A stretch of 64,000 bases of DNA. Source: Gleimia hominis. Its GTDB lineage: Bacteria; Actinomycetota; Actinomycetes; Actinomycetales; Actinomycetaceae. The stretch spans positions 868,001 to 932,000 of the forward strand of contig NZ_CP126963.1 in assembly GCF_002871945.2 (NCBI RefSeq). The letters run 5' to 3'. The notes under the pieces are model-generated. The model worked only from the letters and a program-made list of their open reading frames with translations. It was not told the DNA's origin and made no database searches. The translations under genes and the position numbers were made by a program. Below are positions 44,306 through 53,806 of the stretch, piece after piece. Each line of letters starts with the position of its first letter. Position 1 is the first letter of the stretch.

Positions 44306-45653
44306 TGGTTCAACCACACCTGTTCTATTGTCGATCCCGCTTCAGTTACACTTCCAGCGCCCATCGTTAAACACAGGTCACCGGGCTGGGCTTGCAGCGC
44401 CAGATCCCGCGCCGCCTCATGCAAATCTGGAACAAACGACGCCCCCGGAATCTGGTCGCTAATTAGCGCGGCACTAACCCCTTCAATCGGAGCTTCCCGA
44501 GCCCCATAAATATCCGTGAGCACCACCACGTCCGCATGTGCAAGAGCCGCGGCAAAACGATCACAAAATTCTTCGTCCGCGAATACAAATGCGGCTGGAA
44601 CAGCACCAGAACCCGGCCATCACCGGCAACCTGACGCGCCTGCTTCAACACCGCCTCCACTTCAGACGGGTGGTGCGCGTAATCGTCAAACAACCGCTTA
44701 CCATCTACCTCGCAGCGGAAATCAAACCGCCGCCCGGTTCCCTCAAACGCATTCAACGCACGCACCATAACTGCCGGTTCGACGCCTAACTCAACGCCAA
44801 CTAAGAACGCGCCCGCCGCATTCTCCAGATTGTGTTCCCCGCCCACCCGCAACTGCAGTGGCCACTGCGAACCGTTGTGACTCAAGGTGGCACGCGCACA
44901 CTCCCCCAAGTGGGGGTCGCGCAAAGTCGCGTCAGAATCCGCGTGGAAACCGTAAGTCAAAACGCGTCCCCCCGCCTGCGCATACGCCTGCCCGAGCTTA
45001 TTCGCACCCGGATCGTCCGCGCACACCACCAGAGCCCCACCGGGTTCAATCCGCCCCGCGAAGTCCACAAACGCCTGCTCGAACGCGTCCTTGGAACCGT
45101 AGTAGTCCAAGTGGTCAACCTCTACGTTCGTCACCATCGCAATGCGCGGCGAATAGTTCAAAAAAGACGCATCCGACTCATCTGCCTCGGCGACAAACAC
45201 ATTGCTGGCCCCCAGGTGCGCGCCCGAACCGAAGCCTTTCACTACCCCACCAACCGCGAAAGACGCGTCCACCCCCGCGTGCGACAGGGCTTGCGCCAAC
45301 ATACCGGAGGTCGTGGTTTTCCCATGCGCACCCGCAACCGCCACGAACTCCATCCCGGTGGCTGCCAACGCGAGGGCTTGCGAACGGTGGATCACCCGCT
45401 GCCCCCGGGCCCGCGCCACCGCCAGTTCCGGGTTTGAATCTTTAACCGCGGTGGACACCACCACCACGGCATCCTCGGGAACATGCGCCGCATCATGCCC
45501 AACAAACGTGGTGACCCCATGCTCACTCAGGCTCTGCAGGCGAGGGGAATCCGCCTGGTCCGAACCGCTCACCTGCGCCCCCTGCGCCGCCAACAGCTGA
45601 GCAACCACCGACATCCCAGCGCCGCCCACACCAATCAGATGAAACTTCACCAT
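44302..45653 (-). CDS. murC: UDP-N-acetylmuramate-L-alanine ligase, split by an apparent -1 frameshift
   Basis: Adds L-Ala to UDP-MurNAc. The N-terminal frame starts MVKFHLIGVGGAGMSVVAQL, has the P-loop GAHGKTTT (108-115) and runs to FQPHLYSRTKNF, then turns into nonsense ending at 44463. The rest of MurC (FAAALAHADVVVLTDIYGA, then AQPGDLCLTMGAG) continues in the -1 frame to 44302. The switch lies at 44565-44573 next to a TTTT run, where a ribosome slip of one base back would restore the protein. murC is essential and no second copy is here, so a sequencing error, recent mutation or programmed slip must be considered. Flanking overlaps with ftsQ are intact. Confidence 0.9.
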
Positions 45654-45659
45654 GTTCGC

Positions 45660-46850
45660 CTACCTCGCCTCTTTCGCATCGGGATCTGTATCCGTCGCTC
45701 CCGGAGTGTGCGGTGCTCCTGCGCGTTCGTGCAGTACTTCACTGACCATATCTGCCAGCACGCCCGCTGCGTCCACGCGGCCCAGTTGCGCGCTCGCAGC
45801 AGCCATCGACTCTAACCGCGACGGGCTTGCCAGCAGCGGCGCCACCCAGTTTTGCACCACCGACTCGTCGAACTCACTATCGGCAAACAAGTACGCGCCT
45901 CCGGCTTGTACCTGCGCGGCCGCGTTGAGTTTCTGTTCCCCATTGCCAATCGGTAAAGGCACGTAAACCGCGGGGATTCCAAGCGCCGTTAACTCGCACA
46001 CAGTGCCGGCACCAGAGCGGCACACCACCAGGTCACTGGCCGCGAAGAAGTCCGCCATGTTCGACGCGTATTCGCGCACAATCCAGCGGCCTTCAAATCC
46101 GCATGAGCGAACCGCTTGCTCGACACCTTCGGATTTACCTTTCCCAGTCAAGTGCAGCACCTGCAGCCGCTTGTCGAACGCGCTCGCAGCAGCGACCATC
46201 ACCTCATTCAAATGTTTCGCCCCTAGCGACCCGCCCGTTATCAACAGGGTCGGCTGGTTCGGATCCAAATGAAGCTTCTTTGCCGCGTTCTCACGCACGC
46301 GTGTGCGTGACTGCGGATTTTGCCGCAGTTTCGCTAACCGTTCAATCTGCGTGCGTAACGGTAGCCCGGTTACCTCCGTGCGACCGCGGCGCGCACGCAG
46401 CTTCGTGTTTGCAAACGTGAGGCCCACCCGGTCTGCCGAACGTGCCCCCAGCTTGTTCGCCCACCCAGCGCGCACGTTCTGCTCGTGAATGAGCGTAGGG
46501 ATTTTTTGACGCCGGGCCGCAAGGTAAGCTGGGGCGGACACGTATCCGCCAAACCCCATGACCGCGTCGACTTCGCGCTCCCGCAAGTATTCTTCTACGC
46601 GCGCGATGGTGCGGCGAAGTTTGGGGAGGAACTGGAGGGCAGCTAGTCCCGGGCGGCGGGGCGCTGGGATCTTGTCGATTGTTAACAGTTCAAAGCCCGC
46701 TTGGGGCACCAGTTCAGCTTCTAATCCGACTTTGGTGCCAAGCGCCAGCACGTCGGTGCCGCGTTCAGCCAGTTTCGCGCTGACCGCAAGCAGGGGGTTG
46801 ACGTGGCCGGCTGAACCTCCACCAGCCATCAAAATGCGCCTACGTGTCAT
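45660..46850 (-). CDS. murG: UDP-GlcNAc:undecaprenyl-pyrophosphoryl-MurNAc-pentapeptide GlcNAc transferase
   Basis: Makes lipid II from lipid I at the inner face of the membrane. The 396-residue GT-B enzyme starts MTRRRILMAGGGSAGHVNP with the glycine-rich G loop. It shows FGGYVSAPAYLAARR, LIHEQNVRAGWANKL, ITGGSLGAKHLNE and the nucleotide-binding VVCRSGAGTVCELTALGIPA. ATGA overlap with ftsW; gap of six bases to murC. Confidence 0.97.
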   Translation of the reverse strand: MTRRRILMAGGGSAGHVNPLLAVSAKLAERGTDVLALGTKVGLEAELVPQAGFELLTIDKIPAPRRPGLAALQFLPKLRRTIARVEEYLREREVDAVMGFGGYVSAPAYLAARRQKIPTLIHEQNVRAGWANKLGARSADRVGLTFANTKLRARRGRTEVTGLPLRTQIERLAKLRQNPQSRTRVRENAAKKLHLDPNQPTLLITGGSLGAKHLNEVMVAAASAFDKRLQVLHLTGKGKSEGVEQAVRSCGFEGRWIVREYASNMADFFAASDLVVCRSGAGTVCELTALGIPAVYVPLPIGNGEQKLNAAAQVQAGGAYLFADSEFDESVVQNWVAPLLASPSRLESMAAASAQLGRVDAAGVLADMVSEVLHERAGAPHTPGATDTDPDAKEAR

Positions 46851-48127
46851 TGTCCCGCCCTTTCTTTCAACTTGGCGCCGCGCGGTTGCCGCTGCCGCTT
46901 AATAGGTTTGCTCACCCAGTGCCGCACTCCCATTGTCTTGGATATTCCCGCCTCTTGCCGCGCGAACCCCAAGACTATGCCCAGTGCGATTGAAGTGAAT
47001 ACGAACGCTGATCCTCCGGTGGATATGAGCGGTAGGGGCACCCCAATAATTGGCGTTAGCCCCACCACCGCCCCCATGTTTACGAGCGCGTGGGAAGCGA
47101 TCCACCCGTTCACCCCCGCGGTTACGTACCGGGCAAACGGGTCGGAGTGATGGATGATTACGCGGTACATTCCTACAGCGAGCACACCGAAACATGCCAG
47201 TACCGCGACCGTGCCGATTAACCCCAGTTCCTCACCTAGAATTGCGTAAATAAAGTCTGTGTGCGCGGCCGCTAAGTAGTTCCATTTTTCCCTTGAGGCA
47301 CCCGGCCCCACTCCGGTTAATCCGCCGGCTCCAAGTGCCCAGATCGCGTGGTCTAACTGTTCGGGCGCGTGCGTGGATGGGGGCTGCTTAAAACCGGGGA
47401 TTACCGACAGGATGCGTGCCAGGCGTGAGCTTTTTTGCATCACAAAAAAACCGACCAAGAACAGCCCCCCACCGGCCAGGTACCAGTACCACCGGCGCGG
47501 GAAGTCCACCAGAAGCATGATGCACAGGATGATTGCCACAAAAATCAGGGCGGTACCGAGGTCGTGGCCACCCATGATGGCTCCGATCGCGAGTGCGCAC
47601 GGGAGGAAGAAGTTGGGCACCATGTGCCACAGGTTGTCGTGTTTGAGGCGAGATTGCACGAGCACGTGGGCGAGCAGAAGAATTAGCCCAAGCTTTAGAA
47701 TCTCCGCTGGTTGCACCATGGGTAGGCCCGGGATTTTCAACCAGTTCCGGTTGCCCCCTTCGCCGCGTCCAAGTGGGGTGAGGACCAGTAGTTGCAGCCC
47801 CAGGGTGGCGAAAAATATGAGGAGTGCGAACGAGTTCCAAATCCGCGCGGGGACGCGCGCCACCAGGTGGAACAGCACGAGGCCGAGCACCATGATCAGG
47901 CAGTTACGCATGTACGCGAGGTAAGGGTTCAGACCTTCTGCAATGGAAGACACTGCGGAGGCGGAGAACACCATGATGAACCCGACGAACATGAGGCACA
48001 GGACGGACCCGTAGATCATGTAGTAAGTGGTGACGTTTGAGGGAGGTGCGGGAGGTTCCGTAGCTGGTTTGAACCTCAGTTTCGGCATGCGCAGGTTTAA
48101 CCGCTTGAGCAACGCTGGTTTGCTCAC
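46847..48127 (-). CDS. ftsW: Peptidoglycan glycosyltransferase FtsW (SEDS family)
   Basis: Polymerises lipid II during septation with its transpeptidase partner FtsI. The 426 residues have ten membrane helices and the SEDS stretches GRGEGGNRNWLKIPGLPMVQ, PAEILKLGLILLLAH and PIIGVPLPLISTGGSAFVF. Basic cytoplasmic ends (KLRFKP at the start, KRQRQPRG at the end). GTG start overlaps the murD stop. Confidence 0.95.
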   Translation of the reverse strand: MSKPALLKRLNLRMPKLRFKPATEPPAPPSNVTTYYMIYGSVLCLMFVGFIMVFSASAVSSIAEGLNPYLAYMRNCLIMVLGLVLFHLVARVPARIWNSFALLIFFATLGLQLLVLTPLGRGEGGNRNWLKIPGLPMVQPAEILKLGLILLLAHVLVQSRLKHDNLWHMVPNFFLPCALAIGAIMGGHDLGTALIFVAIILCIMLLVDFPRRWYWYLAGGGLFLVGFFVMQKSSRLARILSVIPGFKQPPSTHAPEQLDHAIWALGAGGLTGVGPGASREKWNYLAAAHTDFIYAILGEELGLIGTVAVLACFGVLAVGMYRVIIHHSDPFARYVTAGVNGWIASHALVNMGAVVGLTPIIGVPLPLISTGGSAFVFTSIALGIVLGFARQEAGISKTMGVRHWVSKPIKRQRQPRGAKLKERAGQ

Positions 48128-49545
48128 AGCCGCACACCCCGCTGGTGGGCTAGCCGCTCCACTGCGTCTTGGAATGCGTCACCGCGTTCGCTGTACGAGT
48201 TGAACTGATCCCACGAAGCGCATGCGGGCGCAAGAATCACCGTGTCTTCGGGCCGGGACATGGCGACGGCTTCATTAACTACCGAGAACATCCAGTCTTC
48301 ATGCCCATCGACCACCACTTTGGGGACTTGCGGGGCGGCGTCCTCAAGCGCGTTCAAAACCGGTTTAGGGTCGGCGCCAATCACAATCACGCCCCGCAAA
48401 AGCGGTTTAACTTGGGACACCAGGGGGCGCAGGTCTTGCCCTTTAGTGTCCCCACCGACGATCCACACCACGTGCTCGTTTGGAAATCCCACCATAGACG
48501 CGAGGGCAGCGTGGGCGTTCGTGGCTTTGGAATCGTCGATCCACGTCACCTGCTCCACTTGGCCGAGTATCTTCCTGCGGTGGTTAGCAAGCGCAAACCG
48601 GTGCATGCCCTGAGCGATGGCGTCCGGGCTCGCACCCCACGCGCGGGCAAGAGCCATGGCAGCTAACGTGTCTTTAACTAAAGCGATCGACGGGTGCTGC
48701 CCCGCGTACCCCACCATGTCATCCAGCTTGGCTACCGCTTGGGCTTCATGCTCCCGGTTTTCTATGAACGCGCGGTCCACGAACTGCCCTTCCACCAGGC
48801 CCAGTTCCGAAATGCTTGGGATCCCCACGGTGTAGCCAATCGCACGCGCCCCTTCGACCACGTCCGCTTCCTGCACCATTTTGAGGATCATCGGGTCCGT
48901 CGCATCGTACACGCAGGCGCGGCGCGTGTTCAGATACACCCGCGCCTTGGCCTCCCGATACGCCTCCAACGAACCGTGCCAATCCAAGTGGTCCGCATCC
49001 ACGTTCAAACACACGCTCGCAAGCGGCTGCACGGTCTGCGTGGTGTACAGCTGAAAACTGGACAGTTCCACAGCCACAACCTCAAGGTCCGCGTGTGCAA
49101 CCGCCTCCACAATCGGGGTGCCCACATTCCCAACCACGGCGCAGCGCGCCCCCGCGGCCTGCAGCATCGAGCCGAGCAGGGAAACTGTAGTGGTCTTCCC
49201 ATTCGTACCCGTTACCGTCAGCCACTCAATGTGCTTACCCAAATGCTGCTGAACCCGCCAGGCAAGCTCTACCTCACCCCAAATCTCACACCCACTGTTT
49301 TTCAGGGCCCGCCAAATCGGGGAACGCGGATTCACGCCCGGCGAAAGCACTGCAATATCGAAATCGTAACCAGCTACGGCGCTAGCCTGCTGCTCATCCG
49401 TGCCGAACACCGCCTCAAAATCAACATCTACTTCCCGGCGGTCAAAACCCACTACCTGTGCCCCCAAATCCGTCAGCACGCGGGCGGCAGCGCAACCGGA
49501 CTTACCGAGACCAACCACGGCAATCGGCTTATTGAACGGAATCAT
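48124..49545 (-). CDS. murD: UDP-N-acetylmuramoylalanine-D-glutamate ligase
   Basis: Adds D-Glu to UDP-MurNAc-L-Ala. The ATG at 49545 is chosen (473 residues, MIPFNKPIAVVGLGKSGCAA) since it overlaps the mraY stop as ATGA; the longer frame runs far into mraY. Key motifs: P-loop VTGTNGKTTTVSLLGSM, NVDADHLDWHGSLEAYREAK, WIDDSKATNAHA and the C-terminal LAPACASWDQFNSYSERG, the MurD signature. Confidence 0.96.
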   Translation of the reverse strand: MIPFNKPIAVVGLGKSGCAAARVLTDLGAQVVGFDRREVDVDFEAVFGTDEQQASAVAGYDFDIAVLSPGVNPRSPIWRALKNSGCEIWGEVELAWRVQQHLGKHIEWLTVTGTNGKTTTVSLLGSMLQAAGARCAVVGNVGTPIVEAVAHADLEVVAVELSSFQLYTTQTVQPLASVCLNVDADHLDWHGSLEAYREAKARVYLNTRRACVYDATDPMILKMVQEADVVEGARAIGYTVGIPSISELGLVEGQFVDRAFIENREHEAQAVAKLDDMVGYAGQHPSIALVKDTLAAMALARAWGASPDAIAQGMHRFALANHRRKILGQVEQVTWIDDSKATNAHAALASMVGFPNEHVVWIVGGDTKGQDLRPLVSQVKPLLRGVIVIGADPKPVLNALEDAAPQVPKVVVDGHEDWMFSVVNEAVAMSRPEDTVILAPACASWDQFNSYSERGDAFQDAVERLAHQRGVRL

Positions 49546-50627
49546 AGTTGCGACACCCACTCCCCATAAAACAGTGCTAAACCAACCACGGCGCACAGGC
49601 CAGCAATAATCCAAAACCGAATCACGATCGTGATCTCTTTCCACCCAGAAAGCTCAAAATGGTGATGCAGCGGCGCCATCTTAAACACGCGTTTGCGAGT
49701 CATTTTGAACACCCCGATTTGGATGACGTCCGACATTACGATCGTGACGAACAACCCCCCGATAATCACCGCCAGGAACTCCGTGTGCGTAAGTACTGAA
49801 ATCCCCGCGAGCGCACCCCCGAGGGCAAGCGAGCCGGTGTCTCCCATAAATATCTGTGCGGGCGAGGCGTTCCACCACAAGAACCCAAAGCAAGCACCCA
49901 CAATGGCGGCGCATGCGATCGCCAACCCGAGCGGGTCCCGCACCTCATAGCACACGTCAATATTCGTAACCTGCACGGAGCACGACTGCAAGAACTGCCA
50001 CAGTGAAATAATCGTATAAGCCCCGAACGCGAACATGGAAGCGCCGGTTGCTAACCCGTCTAAACCATCAGTGAGGTTCACCGCGTTCGACCATGCGGAC
50101 ACCAGAAAGTTAGCCCACAGGATGAACAATATGATGCCGATCGCGGCCCCTGCGAATGCCAGATCCAACGGTAGATCGCGCATAAAAGACAACTTGGTGG
50201 AAGCCGGGGTGTTGCCACGCGCATCCGGGAAAGACAGGGCAAGGGCCGCGAAAATAGTGCCGACCGCTAACTGGCCAAGGATCTTCGCGGCCGGGTTCAA
50301 CCCCAAGGACCGCTGTTTTGAAATCTTAATGTAATCGTCTAAGAAACCAACCACGCCGGTACCAACGAATAGGAACATCAGCAGGCACGAAGACAGGTCG
50401 GGAATCTCCCCGATCGCGGCGTGGCCACCGAGCCAGCCCACGAGAGCGGCGATGATGATCACCACCCCACCCATCGTGGGGGTACCGCGTTTCGTGTAGT
50501 GCGCCGTGGGGCCGTCTTGGCGGATGAACTGCCCGAAGTTCCTAGAAACCAATAGTCGGATGAATGCCTTTGTCCCCAGCAGGGTTACAGCTAGCGACAA
50601 TGCGCACGACGCGACAACGGCTACCAC
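49542..50627 (-). CDS. mraY: Phospho-MurNAc-pentapeptide transferase
   Basis: Forms lipid I on undecaprenyl phosphate. The 361-residue protein has ten membrane helices. It carries the catalytic DD in GFLDDYIKISKQRSLGL, NLTDGLDGLATG, FMGDTGSLALGGALA and the MraY-specific HHHFELSGW. GTG start with AAGGA upstream. It lies between murF and murD. Confidence 0.97.
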   Translation of the reverse strand: MVAVVASCALSLAVTLLGTKAFIRLLVSRNFGQFIRQDGPTAHYTKRGTPTMGGVVIIIAALVGWLGGHAAIGEIPDLSSCLLMFLFVGTGVVGFLDDYIKISKQRSLGLNPAAKILGQLAVGTIFAALALSFPDARGNTPASTKLSFMRDLPLDLAFAGAAIGIILFILWANFLVSAWSNAVNLTDGLDGLATGASMFAFGAYTIISLWQFLQSCSVQVTNIDVCYEVRDPLGLAIACAAIVGACFGFLWWNASPAQIFMGDTGSLALGGALAGISVLTHTEFLAVIIGGLFVTIVMSDVIQIGVFKMTRKRVFKMAPLHHHFELSGWKEITIVIRFWIIAGLCAVVGLALFYGEWVSQL

Positions 50628-50654
50628 GGTTCAGTCCTTCCTTCGTTACTTAAA

Positions 50655-52031
50655 CTAGCGAGCGAGCTTATCCGCGATGGTCCAGATGCCCGTTCCGTTC
50701 GACCCTTTCAGTAACACCACGTCGCGAGGACGAACGAGTTCCTTCAATAGCGTAGCCGCCGCCTGCGCGGAATCCACCTGGTGACACTCGAGGCGGTCAC
50801 GAATCGGCGTGAGGATCGCGCCGGCACCTTCCCCCACTGCGATCACGAGGTCCACGTTGCGGTCGAATGCTTGTTGACCAACTTGCTCGTGAAGCTGCTG
50901 AGACTTCTCCCCCAGTTCGAGCATTTCCCCCAGGACTGCGATCCGGCGGGGCGCGTATTCGCCGACGCGTTCGAGCACGTCGAGCCCGGCGCGTACCGAA
51001 TCTGGGTTGGCGTTGTAGGAGTCATCGATGTACGTCACTCCGTCGGTGTCGAAGATAGACATTCTGTGCGGGCTCTTCGCGTGCAGATCGTTTACTACCT
51101 CAACGATTTTTACCGGGGGAATACCTAACGCGAGCGCGGTCGCGATCGCTGCGAGTGCGTTTGACACCTGGTGTTTGCCCACCAGCCCGAGGCGGACGCG
51201 TTTGATAACTTCACCGGCGAGCAGGTCGAAGCTGGGGCGCGAGCGTTCATCGAGCGTGATGTTGCTTGCCTGCACGTCCGCTTTGGGGTTACCGGCGGCG
51301 GAGAAGAACAGGACGGGGCCGCTCGTGAGCTCCGCCATGTTCGCCACGTTTTTGTCGTCTAGGTTCAGCACGGCGGTCCCACCTTGTTTCAGACCGTCCA
51401 CGAGTTCCGCTTTTGCTCGCGCCAGGGTTTCGACGTCGCCGAAACCACCCAGGTGGGCTTTGCCAACCGCGAGTTCTACCGCCACGTCGGGTGGGGCGAT
51501 TTGCGTGAGGTACCGCAAGTGTCCGCGCCCCGATGCTCCCATTTCGAGCACGAGGTACCGTGTGGTTTCGTCTGCTTTGAGGATCGTTAGGGGCATTCCC
51601 ACTTCGTTGTTGAAAGATTTTTTGGGCGCCACGGTGGGGCCGAACGTACTCAAGATTGTGGAAGTAATGTCTTTCGTAGTGGTTTTCCCCACTGACCCGG
51701 TAATTCCCACCACGGAGATAGTGCCGTGTTCGCGGAGTTCTTTTAGGTGTGCGCGGGCGAACATGCCGAGTGCTTTGGTGGCGTCTTCCACCACGATTTG
51801 CGGTAGGGCCAGTTGTTCTTGCGGCCGGGTTACTACCGCGGCTACGGCCCCGTGTTCGCGGGCTGCGTCGATGAAGTTGTGTCCGTCCGTGTGTTCGCCA
51901 ACGCGGGCGATGTAGAGGCTCCCGGGTTGCGCTTCGCGCGAATCGGTTACGGTGGAGCCGGTTATGGTGACGTCCTCGCCTTCGAGGCGTCCGGCCATCG
52001 CGTTAGCGATCCATTGCGCTGTGTAGGTCAT
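50655..52031 (-). CDS. murF: UDP-MurNAc-tripeptide D-alanyl-D-alanine ligase
   Basis: Adds D-Ala-D-Ala to the tripeptide precursor. The 458-residue Mur ligase shows a SIARVGEHTDGHNF-like N-terminal domain, P-loop VVGITGSVGKTTTKDI, EMGASGRGHLRYL and YIDDSYNANPDSVRAGLDVL. The ATG has AGGAT upstream, 80 bases after murE. Confidence 0.96.
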   Translation of the reverse strand: MTYTAQWIANAMAGRLEGEDVTITGSTVTDSREAQPGSLYIARVGEHTDGHNFIDAAREHGAVAAVVTRPQEQLALPQIVVEDATKALGMFARAHLKELREHGTISVVGITGSVGKTTTKDITSTILSTFGPTVAPKKSFNNEVGMPLTILKADETTRYLVLEMGASGRGHLRYLTQIAPPDVAVELAVGKAHLGGFGDVETLARAKAELVDGLKQGGTAVLNLDDKNVANMAELTSGPVLFFSAAGNPKADVQASNITLDERSRPSFDLLAGEVIKRVRLGLVGKHQVSNALAAIATALALGIPPVKIVEVVNDLHAKSPHRMSIFDTDGVTYIDDSYNANPDSVRAGLDVLERVGEYAPRRIAVLGEMLELGEKSQQLHEQVGQQAFDRNVDLVIAVGEGAGAILTPIRDRLECHQVDSAQAAATLLKELVRPRDVVLLKGSNGTGIWTIADKLAR

Positions 52032-52111
52032 CTGCGATCCTTTTGTTTTTTCGCGCGGGTGCGCGTTTAGTTGTTCCGTCTGTTGTATTTTCCCACGTTT
52101 GTGCCCGCGGG

Positions 52112-53764
52112 TTAAACCGGGTGGTGGGCCACCATGTTTTCGCTCGAGGCAACCGCACCTAAGCGGCGTTGTTTCAGTGCCTGCCGGGCTCGTTCGCGGT
52201 CGTCCAGAAATATGGTGCTGGTGCCGATGGTTTGGATGGTTTCGTGGCCGCGCCCGGCGATCACGACCGTGTCGGCCGGTTTGGCGTGGGTGACTGCGTA
52301 GTCGATGGCGGCGGCGCGTTCCATGCCTTCCCAGATATGTGAGGCGCGTCCCTCTTTGCCGGTGAAGCCGGCGAGCACTTCGGCGCGGATGGTCGCGGGG
52401 TCTTCTCCGTACACGTCGTCGTCAGTAACGATTATTGTGTCTGCGGCTGCTTGCGCAGCTTGGGCCATGAGGGGGCGTTTTCCACGGTCGCGTTCCCCGG
52501 TGGCTCCAAACAGAAGCCATAGGTGCCCCGGGGTCACGGGGTCAAGGGTGCGGCATGCGGCGGTTAACGCGTCTGCCGTGTGCGCGAAATCTACGATCAC
52601 CAGTGGGGTTTGCTCGTCGCGGTGCGCGATCACTTCCATGCGGCCGGGTACCTGCGGGGTATTGCTGATTGCTTCCGCCACTTGCTCGGCAACATGCGCG
52701 GAAGCATGCGTACCCGCTGCGTCCGCTGCTGCCGGCTTTGCTGCGTCCGCTGGTGCTGGCGTCGCTGCCCCACTCTCGCCGACTACTTGGGTAGCCGCCG
52801 CGAGTGCGACAGTCGCGTTTTGCACGTTAATATCCCCGGGTAGGGGGCAGTGCATGTGGACGTGTTCGCCCGCGTGGCTGACAACCACATCGGTGCCCGC
52901 AGTGCTGGTATCCGCACGCGTTTCCTCCACGCTCCACCCACTGTTCGTGCCATTGCTGCCCGGCTGCGTTAGTACCGTTTCGAACGGCACTTCGCAGCGG
53001 CGCGCTAGTTTCTGCCCCCAGGGGTCGTCGATGCAGATTACTGCCCGCCGCGCGAGCTGCTGTGTGAACAGAGCAGCTTTGGCCTCAAAATAAGCTTCCA
53101 TGGTGTGGTGGAAATCCAAGTGGTCGCGCTGCAAATTCAAGAACCCAACGGTGTCGAATCGCAGCCCTTGCACGCGGTGAAGGGTAAGTGCATGCGATGA
53201 CACTTCCATTACCGCTGCCTGCGCGCCCTGTTCCAACGCCCACGCCAACACGCGGTGCAAGACGGGTGCTTCCAGCGAAGTTCGGGCCGACGGCACGTGC
53301 ACGCCCGCTAGGCTCACTCCCACGGTTCCCAGTAGCAGAGTCGCCAACCCTTGGGATTGCAGGGCGTGGCGGACAAAATGCGTGGTGGTAGTTTTCCCGT
53401 TTGTTCCCGTAATTCCCACCATTATCAATTTGCTTGAGGGATGCCCGTAAACCTGTGCGGCGGCGTCGCCAGCAAAAACGCGGGGGTTAGCAACCTGTAG
53501 TACGCCCGCGTCTAGGTCGGCAATCAGTTCGACTCCGCGCGCGTCAGTTGCCACCGCCACCGCGCCGCGTTCGAATGCCTGCTTGGCGAACTCCGCCCCG
53601 TGGTGTTTTGCCCCGGGCACGGCGACGAACAGGTCACCGGGCTGCACATCAGTTGAATCTAGGGTCACCCCGGTTATGGCTGGGCCAGAGCGGATCACGC
53701 GCCCACCGAGCGCGTCGATCGGTTTTGGCTGGACCGCTGTGGGTCGCAGCTGTTCTAGTTCCAC
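52112..53764 (-). CDS. murE: UDP-MurNAc-dipeptide:diamino-acid ligase MurE (probably not meso-DAP-specific)
   Basis: Adds the third residue of the stem peptide. P-loop GITGTNGKTTTTHFV; carbamylation and binding loops LNLQRDHLDFHHTMEAYFEA. The loop that selects the diamino acid reads TDDDVYGEDPATIRAE (from about residue 447) where meso-DAP enzymes have DNPR, so L-Lys or L-Orn is more likely. An Ala-rich insertion (about 324-362) sits in the middle domain. The GTG at 53764 has GGGAGG upstream (550 residues); an ATG four codons earlier has a poorer site. Confidence 0.92.
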   Translation of the reverse strand: MELEQLRPTAVQPKPIDALGGRVIRSGPAITGVTLDSTDVQPGDLFVAVPGAKHHGAEFAKQAFERGAVAVATDARGVELIADLDAGVLQVANPRVFAGDAAAQVYGHPSSKLIMVGITGTNGKTTTTHFVRHALQSQGLATLLLGTVGVSLAGVHVPSARTSLEAPVLHRVLAWALEQGAQAAVMEVSSHALTLHRVQGLRFDTVGFLNLQRDHLDFHHTMEAYFEAKAALFTQQLARRAVICIDDPWGQKLARRCEVPFETVLTQPGSNGTNSGWSVEETRADTSTAGTDVVVSHAGEHVHMHCPLPGDINVQNATVALAAATQVVGESGAATPAPADAAKPAAADAAGTHASAHVAEQVAEAISNTPQVPGRMEVIAHRDEQTPLVIVDFAHTADALTAACRTLDPVTPGHLWLLFGATGERDRGKRPLMAQAAQAAADTIIVTDDDVYGEDPATIRAEVLAGFTGKEGRASHIWEGMERAAAIDYAVTHAKPADTVVIAGRGHETIQTIGTSTIFLDDRERARQALKQRRLGAVASSENMVAHHPV

Positions 53765-53806
53765 TGTTCCTCCCATTTCCCCTGTATTGCCACAACCGTG
53801 TTTCGA

